Positions 33,604 to 43,480 of a DNA stretch of 64,000 bases are shown here, one piece after another. This DNA comes from Obelidium mucronatum (lineage: Eukaryota; Chytridiomycota; Chytridiomycetes; Chytridiales; Chytriomycetaceae): assembly GCA_025765595.1 (NCBI GenBank), contig JAIVFH010000003.1, positions 677,014 to 741,013 of the forward strand. Direction: 5' to 3'. Made by a program: the position numbers and the translations under genes. Each line of letters starts with the position of its first letter. Within the stretch, counting starts at the first letter, position 1. The notes beneath the pieces were generated by a model. It was not told the origin of the DNA, ran no database searches, and saw only the letters and a program-made list of their open reading frames with translations.

Positions 33604-33699
33604 TGATATCTATCTGAAAGAACATTGGAATCGTGATTGATGGGTGGGGTTTGGTTTCTTTGTATGAAATCAGGGATGAATAAACGATTTGATTCAATA

Positions 33700-35475
33700 A
33701 TGCACATCCTTCCAATCCTATCTTGTTGTTTGATTCCTCTCGTCTTTGCAACGGACACTGAACTCTCTGGATACCCATCTTATTCATCTGTATTGAAGCA
33801 GCTGCAAGATATTGCCCTCAGCAACCCTACGCTGGCAACATACGAATCGATTGGAAACACTCGAAGCGGCCTCGAGATTCCGTCTCTTGCGATCCACTTC
33901 AGTGCCCACCTCGAATCTGCCGCTGTAGATCTCAGGCCATATGTGCTTCTCGTGGCGCAGGTGCAGCCACGGGAAGTCCTGTCGTTGGTTACAATCTTGG
34001 AAGTTGTTGAGTATCTGGTTCGGGTTTCGAAAGAGCCAACAGCAGCCGTTGCCAAGGAAGATAAGCGTGTTTTGGACGCGGTGAAATCGTCAAGGATTGT
34101 TATTGTTCCGATGGTGAATCCGGAGGGCTACGAAGAGCTGCGCCTCAAATACCCCCAATGTATAAAAGTTGCAGTATTGTGCTGGTTCCCGTTCTAATAA
34201 TTCGCATTTCTTAAACTTAGTTAAAGAAGAAGTAATGAAGAATGGGGCTCCAGGCTGTGCTGGTGGAGATATATCTACAAATGGCGTCAACTTGGGACAC
34301 AACTGGGACTTTGAGGTATTCTTGCCAAACACCAGTCCGAATCCTTTCCGAAAAGAATGTTACGCTCATTCTAGTTCCTATTTTTTTCCCCCCTCTTCGT
34401 TTAGTGGAACTATCCCGTAATATCACAAGAAGACTTCTCAGACCCATGTAGCCCCGCATATCGAGGCTCCGAGCCCTTTTCCGAACCAGAAACCCGCGCG
34501 CTGCGAGATTTGATTCTAAAATACACACCCAAATCTGTCCTGATTCTCCACTCCCGCCATACATCCCAAGAATCTCGACTCATTGTCCCCTTCATGTTCC
34601 ACAAATCCACGTTCCTCAAATCTGAATCAACACCCAAAAATGCCAAACTCAAGCTGCTTTCTGATAAAGACATTGATACGTATTCTTTGATAACGGATTC
34701 CATGCAATCCTTGTTTGACGGCGAATTTAAAGATTCGGCGTATTCGGTGGGAACCTCATGGGAAACTATTGGCAAGACCATCTCTGGTTCGGATTTGGAT
34801 TGGATCTTTGACAATACGGGTGCATTTTCACTTGTTTTGCAAATTGGGACGAGTAAGGATGAGTCTTACTGGCCTTCTCAAAAAGATGTCCCCAAACTTA
34901 TCAAGAAGGTAAAAAAAAAAGAAATATTTTTTGCAAATTTCGTGATACTTAAAAACGTTTGCGAAACTAAGCATGTGAATCCAATCATGGAATTCATCCA
35001 CCAATCCGCCACACTACCCAAAAAGACAACCTCAAAGACAGCAAACAGCGCCTTACTGAAACATTTTTCTTGGATCCCCTTGTACTTGGGTGTCGCGCTT
35101 TTTATCGTGATTTCCAGTGTCCTCGTTACGTCTTGGTGTTTGGGGTACGATAAAGTATGGGCCCGATTCAAGACTTGGGCCAAGCGAGTGGAGAGACAGC
35201 TTCATAATCGTAGAAAGCAGTATATTGGGTTGAGGAGGGCCAATGGCGCGGGCTCTTCGTCTCCAGCAAACAGGAATCAGGATGTTGGGTTGTTACCGAC
35301 GCGTTCCTCCAATGCGAATGCGAATGCAGCAGCCGGTAGTAGTACTGATGGAGGGATTGGTAGTAGCTCGAGTCGCGTTAGTATTTCGACCGACGATGAG
35401 TTGGAGTTGATGGAGGATTTGGTGCATGATGAGGACGACGATGACGAAGGCGTAGGGTTTTCCTATCGTGCGTAA
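33700..35475 (+). CDS. type I membrane M14 carboxypeptidase-like protein, active site lost
   Basis: Exons 33700-34159, 34221-34315, 34405-34908, 34972-35475; 520 aa. Signal peptide MHILPILSCCLIPLVFA, an M14 peptidase domain (~25-355), one TM helix (~387-408) and a basic/Ser/acidic tail. Core motifs: YESIGNTRSGLEIP, IVIVPMVNPEGYE, C...YRGSEPFSEPETRAL, SGSDLDWIF. Key residues differ from active M14 enzymes: HxxE is Q89-P-R-E92, the D/N-L-N-R-N site is NLGHN (177-181), and the catalytic Glu in E-L/I-G is Gln331. The third zinc ligand His234 is kept. It is therefore likely a pseudo-peptidase used for binding. The last intron (34909-34971) is 63 nt with no stop, so it may be retained. Confidence 0.8.
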
Positions 35476-35626
35476 AATCCAAAAAACAAAAAGCAATCAT
35501 AACAATCATCCTTCCTTTTTTTTCATAAAATGTCAGTTTGTGTCATCTTTGAGGCGCAAAAGGTTTTAAGGGGTGTGTAGCTAAAAATAAGAATTTGGTT
35601 CAACAAAAACATTATTGAAAGAAAAC

Positions 35627-35914
35627 ATGACAGAAAACAAAGCCACGGATACATTACAATCCAACGCATTTTCAAGAGACAACTCATTGCCTCCTCCTGG
35701 AGCAGCAGATGGGGCTTCTCAGATCAAGGTTCCATCACCTCCTCCTCCATCTTCCTCAGACAAACGCCAAGCTGCATTCTACAACAACGGCAATCGGCGT
35801 TTCGAGAGTGCCATTCAGATTCCAAGACATACTTTTTCTAGTTCCTTAATTCAGCTCAGCTCTCAGACATCGCTTGCGTTGTTTGATCAAGATTTCGAAG
35901 CTGTGGATCTTTAA
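35627..35914 (+). CDS. small Ser/Pro-rich hypothetical protein
   Basis: 95 aa, single exon, ATG at 35627. Proline-rich centre (VPSPPPPSSSDKR) and a C-terminal amphipathic part (HTFSSSLIQLSSQTSLALFD). No domain recognised. Could also be a first exon of a longer gene; no donor-acceptor continuation was evident. Confidence 0.4.
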   Translation: MTENKATDTLQSNAFSRDNSLPPPGAADGASQIKVPSPPPPSSSDKRQAAFYNNGNRRFESAIQIPRHTFSSSLIQLSSQTSLALFDQDFEAVDL

Positions 35915-36228
35915 AAACAGACGATCAAGCTTGACTTCTTGCCCGATCCAGTTGGATAATTCTCTCAAGCAGAATAATGCGCAAAACAATGTATTCTGCT
36001 CTGTACAAACATTGAATGATCTGGAACTCGAAGGGGTCAAAACCTGATGAAAGCCGCTCCCCCCAAAAGTTCTCAACTATTTATACAAAAAAATTCCAAA
36101 GACTTCTGTAAACCCTTAATTCTAACCCGATATATATATTTTCAGTGTGCGATACGTTTTTATCTTTTTTGTTCCTTCAAGTCAGTTTCCAAGAATCCAA
36201 AATAAAAAAAGAGTAGTACAGTGAGTTC
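35915..36228. other. convergent 3' intergenic region
   Basis: Between the small Ser/Pro ORF and the carrier gene, AT-rich. Presumably 3' UTRs; no other feature. Confidence 0.35.
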
Positions 36229-37516
36229 TCACGATAGATATATACGGCATGCTTTGCTAATAGACTAAGAAAGAAGAGAAAGATGAATGATACTCTAAAA
36301 CTAAACAGGATCGAAATTCGAAACCCCTCACCTCATACACCACAAAAGTTAGTACTGAGCCAGGCAACACACGAATCAGATTCGGTCCGATCCCTTTATA
36401 AAATCCCCATAACCCCTCTCCCTTGTAAACAATACGAATAGTTCCAAGAGTCGTCTTATAAACTCCCGCCGCATCACCCCTCTGATTCTGAATCCGCGCT
36501 CTCACCACCTGATACGGATACGTTATCGTCATTGCAAACAATTTGGCAACCGTAGCCATCCCCATATAATCCAGTGTCCCCAACCGATTCAAATCCCCAC
36601 CCCCAACACGAGCCGTCCTCCATTTCTTGAGTTCCTCATAGGCAACAAACTGGAACGATTTCTGAGAAACACCAAACAGCGCAGGCACGAGTCCGCGATA
36701 GAGCCCTCGGATCCCTTCATTCCTATACATTGATGACATTCCTTCTCGAAACGTTTGGTATGCTCCCGGATCCACTTTCCGGTCTGAACACATGCGGATT
36801 TTCATGATCCAGAGTGGATTTGTTACGAAACAGGTGAGGACCCCGGTTATTGTGGATGCAATGAGGTGGTGGGTTGGAGTGAGTCGGGATGCTGTTTTCA
36901 TGGGTTTCCCGTCAGGTGTGAATGATTGAACGACAGGAGTTGCGCTATGGTTGTCAACGTATATTTGCATTTGGTTCTTGATGGAGTCATAGCTGTAAAA
37001 AAGTAGAAGGGTCTCAGGTTTCCTTTTTGTTTGAGAAAGGGCCAAAACTCACCATGAAAAGTAGAAGCCCCATGCAGCAGTAGCTCTGAGTTACCAAGAA
37101 GAAAAGAGAGAATGCCTTTAAGAATCTTATTTCGATGAAAGCACCACTGCTGTCTGTGAGGGAGAGAAAACTTACCCCAGGAAGTTTGCTGTCAGTCCTC
37201 GGTACAAGCCCCTGAATCCATCCTCAGCCTTGATTGTTCTGAGAGCCCTTAGAGTTCCTCGAAAGATCCCTCCTTTGTCTTTATCATTGACTGCATCCGA
37301 TTTGTAATATTTGCAAGTGTCAGTTCCAACACACATGATCGCAACCTCTCTCTAAACACACACACCCTGAAACCGGATCTTGACAACATCAAGCGGATGA
37401 AGCAAGATTGTCGTAACTGCTCCAGCTGATAGACCAGCAACGGCTTGGTGGAGTGCCGTCGAGTTGTAAAACCGTTTTCTTAAGTTTGTTCCATATTTAA
37501 ACTCGAAAAAAAGCAT
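36229..37516 (-). CDS. mitochondrial carrier, FLX1/SLC25A32-like (FAD/folate)
   Basis: Exons 37516-37366, 37290-37176, 37085-37053, 36992-36332, 36264-36229; 331 aa, ending FVVYESISKACRIYLS. Three carrier repeats with PLDVVKIRF, TNPLWIMKIRM and YPYQVVRARIQ signatures. WGFYFSCYDSIK, GLYRGLVPALFGVSQKSFQF and FYKGIGPNLIRVLPGS closely follow the FLX1/SLC25A32 subfamily, which moves FAD or folate across the inner mitochondrial membrane. The third signature PYQVVRAR is diagnostic of that group. The four introns are 60-90 nt. Substrate is inferred from the family. Confidence 0.88.
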
Positions 37517-39569
37517 AAAATAATTCGATATAATTGCAATTTACTTTTACTTTTTATTTTTATGTACTCTATTTTGTTGCATTTTTGCTTGCCTTGTTTC
37601 TCTTTTGCGGCTATTTTGAGCTATTTTCTTCCAACAATCGCAACAACAACGAAAAATAGAAAGAGCAAAAAGAACCACCGGCACTGCTACACATTCAAAA
37701 AAATGTGTGCGAACTGATTTAGTACGACCCTGATATTGTACCAGTAAATAATTTGGCAAATGCGTATGAACCAAAACTACACTATTCAGCGATAACTATC
37801 AAGGCGATCGGTATCCATATATTTAAGACTAAAAATGCGCCTTCTTTGACTAGTGAGTTGACTGATTGATGCTACGATTCAGTATGATGTTGGGTTTGAA
37901 TGAAACACATATTAACTTCCATAATAGTGCTACCCAAGCTCAGCAGACACTAGCCGTCGAGCAGGACTCTCTGAAGCAATTATATATTCATTTTGATGAA
38001 TGCTTTGGCCCATTTGATTCGATTTTGATTGAAAATCCAAGTTGCACCAGAGGAACATCGTGTCAACGTCGCGTCTCATTTGTCTTATTGTTGATGTTCC
38101 ATGGAGTCTTTATCAAGCATTATTTTTTTGGTCTTCGTGGTCAAAGTCTCCAGTGCTTCGTGTGTTTTATTTTGCTCTTCGAGATATATGCTGTAGATTT
38201 GATTCAGTTTGACTGTGGTGTCTGTTTCACGAAAAAAAATACAATGGTTGGTTGAGAATGTTCAAAAAGAATGGTTGAGCAGATACCTTCGGACTCGAAC
38301 ACAGAGCTGCTTGTGGGAAAAAACAACGGCCAGGAATTCACCTTTAAAAAACAGTTCAGTTCTTCGAGCTATTGAATTCTTCTTTCTCTATGTTTCGTTT
38401 TGTTCTTTGGGCATACTTGCAGTGGAACTGTGAGAAAAACCTTTATGTCAGGGAACTCTGAGTCACTTTGCAAATCTGGCCGACTCGAGAATCTTCCGGA
38501 TTAAGTCACAGAAAGGCGTTGATTCAAAGGGAGAGGCCTCAAGTTGCAATCTTAACTGCATGTCCACCCAAGTGATACAAACAAAGACGACTCTGGGCCA
38601 CTCAGATGCAAAATCAACCACGCCGTTTTAGCGGACAGACACGGCCACAGCCAGACTCATGTTGATTTGCTGATTTGAAAATAGTCGAATTTGCCTCTTT
38701 TGTCTGGCATTTGCATTCAGAATTCTCTTTTTTCTTTCATAAAATGACTGTCTTTGGATATCCATTCGCGAAGGTATACCCCCCCCCCCCCCCCCCCCCC
38801 CCGCCCTCCTTCACTTTCTTTGAATGATCACCGATCACTTCCCTATCTTCAGTTTACTGCTATATTCCAACAATGAGTGAGTGAGTGAAAGGAAGAGGAT
38901 CTTCGACGCGTTTTTAGATCGCGTTTTTAGTATTTAGCCATTGAGCGACTGCTCGGAAATCTCGTGGATGCTCAGCTGAATGGGACCTGCCTTAACAAAT
39001 ATCACGTATTTGAGCTATGTGGAACTTGTTGGATGGTCGAACACGGTTTCGGTCGTAGTACTCCCAACTAGTGAATCCTCTACCACCCCTCCCACAAAGG
39101 CGAAGCATCTACACTACGGCCCACTTCAATTTAAACCTCGTATATTATTTTCTATATTATTTTCTGTCTTCTCCTTCTCTGTCGCGTTGTTGTTGTTGAT
39201 CGTTCACTGACAAACTTTATCTGCCCCTGACAATTCTTGTTTTGATCAACAAAAATACAAAATTCAACAATCCACGGATACAGAAAAGGTATTTATCTAT
39301 CTTTGCTTATTTTCATAGCTGTCTTTTTAAAAATTATTGTATTGCTAGTGCTTTAAGCCAGTTTCGCTGCAAACTGCCAATGCTTAACGCGTATGAAAAG
39401 CATAAGAATCAAAATCATTTCATCCACTCACCACCGATGTTTTTTAGAATCCCGCTTAGAAGCAGTCTTCGTGCCACTGGAGCACCAATCGTCACAGCCA
39501 AGAAGCTGGTTTCCCAGAAGCCAGCTCCAGCGCAATCACCCAAGGCTTCCTCAGCGCTGAACAGGTAAA
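37517..39569. other. long non-coding region with C24 tract
   Basis: No convincing gene. A run of 24 C lies at 38779-38802, followed by a T/C-rich segment. Near 39436-39564 an ATG-led stretch (MFFRIPLRSSLRATGAP) resembles one at 39611 (MFLRIPLRTSSQG) and may be an upstream exon or duplicated 5' end of the next gene. Confidence 0.4.
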
Positions 39570-40535
39570 ATGCATGCATCAATGAACTGTTTAAGTTACT
39601 CATCAGTAGCATGTTTCTCAGGATTCCCCTACGCACCAGCAGTCAGGGTACCCGCCGCTTCCTCCTCTGCCAATCCTGCCACCGCCGCCACCGCCACTCT
39701 CGCCACCCTCGTCCCAACTGCCCCAACCAAGTCGTCCAGCTTGAAAAGCCCTGTGGCTGCTCAGCAAAAGTCTATGGCAGGTTGTCTCTCGCAGCCCAAA
39801 TCTGAACAGGACGAGTACAGCGCCCTTCTCAAACTGAGGATTGGGTTTTTAGAGGAGCTTGTGAAGCAGCAAGCTATTTCCCACTCCAAGGAGCTTGCTG
39901 CTTCGAAGGCAGACGTGAAGCGCCTCCAACAGGACAACCACCAGCTTCGCAACTGCCTTGACAAGGCTTCCTGCGTGGCAGAAGCTTGCCATGACACGGT
40001 CCTACGCCAAATGGACAGTGTTGCCAACGCGTGGAACCACGTGGAATGGTACTCGACCCAGCAGAGAGCGACAGCGCGGGTTGCTGCTTTCGCCTTGGCG
40101 GAGATGGTTGACACCCGGAATGCTGCCACTGCCCCCACCGTCATGTCCACTGCCGATGCAATTCAGCAGCTTGTGACAGTGGCAACTGAATATGCCGAAG
40201 TTATTGATATTGACTCGGCAGATTCGGATTCCAAATTGTTGCCAATGGTGTTGCGGCTAGTCCCACACTGCTTCAATGAGGAAGGCGGCTCTGCGTACTT
40301 CACCATACTCGAGCGACTTGCTGAGTACAGTGAAGCTCCAGAGATTAACGGCGCCGCCGTAGACAGGTGCACGGCATATCTATCCTTGGCGATAGAGGCC
40401 TGTGTCGTCCATCTTGGAGGGATGGGGAGCAACCAAGCCTGCGCTTGCTGTCAGGAGTGGGCCTCCGATTTTAATTCAGTTGCACTTGCGGCGGAGTTGA
40501 AATCGGCGCTTGAATCGTCAAAGCCGCTGGCATAG
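39570..40535 (+). CDS. coiled-coil hypothetical protein
   Basis: 321 aa from ATG 39570, one exon. An Ala/Thr/Pro-rich N-terminus, then a coiled coil (~85-135: LKLRIGFLEELVKQQ...VKRLQQDNHQLRNCLDKA) and an all-helical C-terminal part with MVLRLVPHCF and a CACC pair. No family recognised. The start is uncertain: the upstream segment at 39436 with a GTAAAA donor cannot be joined in frame by a normal-sized intron. Confidence 0.5.
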   Translation: MHASMNCLSYSSVACFSGFPYAPAVRVPAASSSANPATAATATLATLVPTAPTKSSSLKSPVAAQQKSMAGCLSQPKSEQDEYSALLKLRIGFLEELVKQQAISHSKELAASKADVKRLQQDNHQLRNCLDKASCVAEACHDTVLRQMDSVANAWNHVEWYSTQQRATARVAAFALAEMVDTRNAATAPTVMSTADAIQQLVTVATEYAEVIDIDSADSDSKLLPMVLRLVPHCFNEEGGSAYFTILERLAEYSEAPEINGAAVDRCTAYLSLAIEACVVHLGGMGSNQACACCQEWASDFNSVALAAELKSALESSKPLA

Positions 40536-41240
40536 ATGTAAGTTTGAAGGTAATTTAATCGTGTATGTACTGATATTTCAATATTAGAGCATCGCTTTGC
40601 TATGTTGTCAGTTGATAAAAAAATTTAAAAAAAAACCAAAAAAAAGATGGGGATTGTAAGTATAATTGCCGCATACTCACTCATATTAACAACAAACTCA
40701 ACAGGTTATTTTCTTCCGAGTGCTCCTATAGAGCCTTGGTTTGGTTGAAGGTGACTAGTGATGATAAATGTGCCAAAGATCGTCTATTAATGTTTGGCAC
40801 TTGTCTTTAAGGAATACCGCGGCCTGTTTCTTTTTTTGTTGCACTCAACCTGGGTTGGGTGCTTTTTTTTCGCAGGTATCTTTGATGTTAATTGCACCAT
40901 CATTCCAACTGTTCAAAACTAACAGCAAACTCGACAGCTTAGTATTTTGGTTGAGGAAAAGCCGGCCAGACAGTGCTACATATGGAGTTGGCCAAAGATC
41001 GCTTCAAGAGGTTCATTGAAGGCAACGTACAGCATCAGCTGAATAATACACGTTGTCTGTTGGCCTCTGAGAGTGATTTTCAGTATTCGAGCGTGTGGTC
41101 TAGTTGGCGTATAATTGTGTAAAAGTAACGGGGAGTAAGCAGTAATTCACGAACAATATGAAGAAATCAACCGCCAGCGCAATAGATCAAAGACCAAATA
41201 GTAGTTTGAAGAAAAGGGCCACTATGTTTGAAGCGTGATT

Positions 41241-41277
41241 GGTCGATAGTTGGCAGGGACGCCTACAACTATCGATC
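41241..41277 (+). repeat. GGGACGCC hairpin 1
   Basis: Stem GGTCGATAGTTG pairs with CAACTATCGATC (12 bp, one G-U); loop GCAGGGACGCCTA. Confidence 0.75.
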
Positions 41278-41758
41278 ATGAACTCCACCATCTCAACCAA
41301 AGCATACCACACACAAATACTTGACTGAATCATAATCTCACACACATCACCGAACTGAATTCAAATATTATTGCGGCAAGATTTTTTTAATAGGTATAGT
41401 GAGTGTGGCAAGCATTTTTTTTTTTCGTATTTGGCCCTTTACTTAAATTCGTATCAGACCAGAACTTTGCTCCTCATCAAACTCACGTCCTGACTCCAGT
41501 CCTGAAACACAATTGACTTGTAATACCGAAAGCAGCTCCAGCATCATTTGACTAAATAGTGAATCAAGACGAACAAGAGTATAAATATAAGGCAGAAAAC
41601 GAGGCAGCAAGACCGTAAAAAAGGGAATATCCTTCAACTATCCGTGCATTATCTTCATTTGTATCTATTGAGCCTCACTGGACTCGAAGTTGGTGTGGGA
41701 AGCAATGCCAAAAAAACCGATCGACCTTATAATTACAAGGTTAATTGTTCTGCGAGAC

Positions 41759-41788
41759 TGATCGTTGTTGGGACGCCTTCAACGATCA
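41759..41788 (+). repeat. GGGACGCC hairpin 2
   Basis: Stem TGATCGTTG pairs with CAACGATCA (9 bp, perfect); loop TTGGGACGCCTT. Confidence 0.75.
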
Positions 41789-41997
41789 ATAATTGTTGTA
41801 CTGGACTCGAAATTGACACATTGACTGGAAATCATGAATGAATTGTTTGAACTGCAAATAAGTCCGCCATAGTTTGCCCAAAAAGACGTTCCCATTAGTT
41901 GCCATATTCCTTCAAGAAAAATCACCGTATGATCCATAAATAGTCCAACGAATACGTTTTAATTCCCTGATTCATCTGATTGTTCAAGTCCCCTTTT

Positions 41998-42021
41998 TAG
42001 TTGTCGGGACGCCTTCAACTA
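41998..42021 (+). repeat. GGGACGCC hairpin 3
   Basis: Stem TAGTTG pairs with CAACTA (6 bp); loop TCGGGACGCCTT. Confidence 0.65.
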
Positions 42022-42589
42022 TCAAAATATTTTTATCTGGCTTGTCATGGTGGTTGGCAAGCGAATTTGAGTGATCCAAAGCGTTTGAGAGAGTGAAATC
42101 AGTTTGGTTGATACTCCTATTGCTCACAAAAATTGTCCAAGCCCTCTTAAATAGTTGCACTGATCCAAAAACATGCCAGGCGTATAATTTCCTTCGAATT
42201 CATTAACCACACTAGTACTACAATTTTCCTTGAAGTTTGCAATATTTTGACATTCCGATGTGTTGATCCAAAAACATGCCAAGACTATTATTTCGAATTC
42301 ATGAACCACACTAGTACTACGACACGACTTGCCTTGAAGTTTGGAAATATTTGACATGTATTTTAAATGATTGGGGGAATCCGAAGTCGAGAAAAGCCAC
42401 GAAAGTTGAAATTTGCCAGTGAATCCGAAGTCGAGGAAAGCCACGAAAGTTGAAATTTGCTTGTAACGAATCAATCACAAGAAAAGAGAAAAAGGCATGC
42501 CTATACACGATACTATTTGAAAACAAATTCTCTCTTATCATATAGCTTCCAAATGGTTGGATGTCCTAGTCTTGGCAACTTGCTTGAAT

Positions 42590-42625
42590 CATGATAGTTT
42601 GTTGGGACGCCTCCAAACTATTATG
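42590..42625 (+). repeat. GGGACGCC hairpin 4
   Basis: Stem CATGATAGTTTG pairs with CAAACTATTATG (12 bp, one G-U); loop TTGGGACGCCTC. Confidence 0.75.
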
Positions 42626-43019
42626 CACCTTTCCTCCCCCAAAAAATGAGCCAATAATGCTGGCCTTGAATTCATTTATCTCCTGTTTCAAGTCAGATGT
42701 TCTATCATAATACTGCTGCCACCCCACGATCTTGAATCTATTCCACCATTGCATGTCAGGAATTGACGGGGAATAAGGAATGGCCCGAGATAACTTAGAT
42801 TCACAAAAATGAGAAATACTAGCCATCATACTCTTATTGCAGTTTGTATTTCCTTCTATTTCTTTTCTTTTGATTTGCTTGATTTTAAAAGAATCCCAAA
42901 AATTTAGAATCACAAGACTTGGACAAAATACCAAATAATCAAACCCAACACAATTTCGAAAATCATATTCTCTGATTGCTCTCTTGACTCTATAAATTAT
43001 GTGACATCCTTTTTTGGTT

Positions 43020-43057
43020 TGGTGGTGTTTGTTGGGACGCCTTTCAAAAACCCACCA
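43020..43057 (+). repeat. GGGACGCC hairpin 5
   Basis: Stem TGGTGGTGTTTG pairs with CAAAAACCCACCA with one mismatch and one bulge; loop TTGGGACGCCTTT. Confidence 0.65.
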
Positions 43058-43480
43058 TCCATAGTTCATCCAAAACATTGATGGTCCCTACACGGCGCTG
43101 GCACTATCAACCGAACTTCTAAAAGATAACTTGATCGGATATGCAACAAATGAACACGAAGAAAAGATCCTTTGACCCAGCACTGATCGGACGTGAACGC
43201 ACTGAGAAACATACATACCAGCATCACGGCAATCATAAGGAAAAAAATAACACGTCGCTCTGGGAACTCAGTAGTTGTGTCTTCATAATCTCTACGCCGG
43301 AAGCTTGGTTAAAATTTCCACATTATTTTTTTTCCTATATAGATTATATATTATTTCTTTTTTGGTTTAATAGAGTTGAAGAGAATAAGATTTTGCTTTT
43401 TCGTTAAACTATACTGTACGACATTACTTTATTTGCAACTATAAGAACTCCTCTAATCCAAAAATCCTTCCATCTTCCAA

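Larger units (their letters stand above)
40536..43480. other. ~2.9 kb AT-rich non-coding stretch with structured repeats
   Basis: No coding support on either strand. Holds five GGGACGCC-loop hairpins (41241-43057), a ~60-bp direct repeat pair (42164-42235 and 42258-42322, GATCCAAAAACATGCCA...ACCACACTAGTACTAC) and a 43-bp tandem pair (42378-42420, 42421-42460). Could be a ncRNA locus or a cluster of mobile mini-elements. Confidence 0.5.

Noticed and set aside
36257..36331. Extended C-terminus of the carrier (RGFEFRSCLVLEY...)
   Set aside because: It reads through a clear GTGAGG...TTCTTAG intron; the spliced tail SISKACRIYLS fits the family better.
37866..38255. 130-aa ORF on the plus strand
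   Set aside because: No domain, no codon or splice pattern like neighbours, AT-rich; treated as chance.
42124..42541. ORFs in the 40.5-43.5 kb stretch
   Set aside because: They arise from direct repeats and AT-rich sequence; no homology or conserved frame between the repeat copies.
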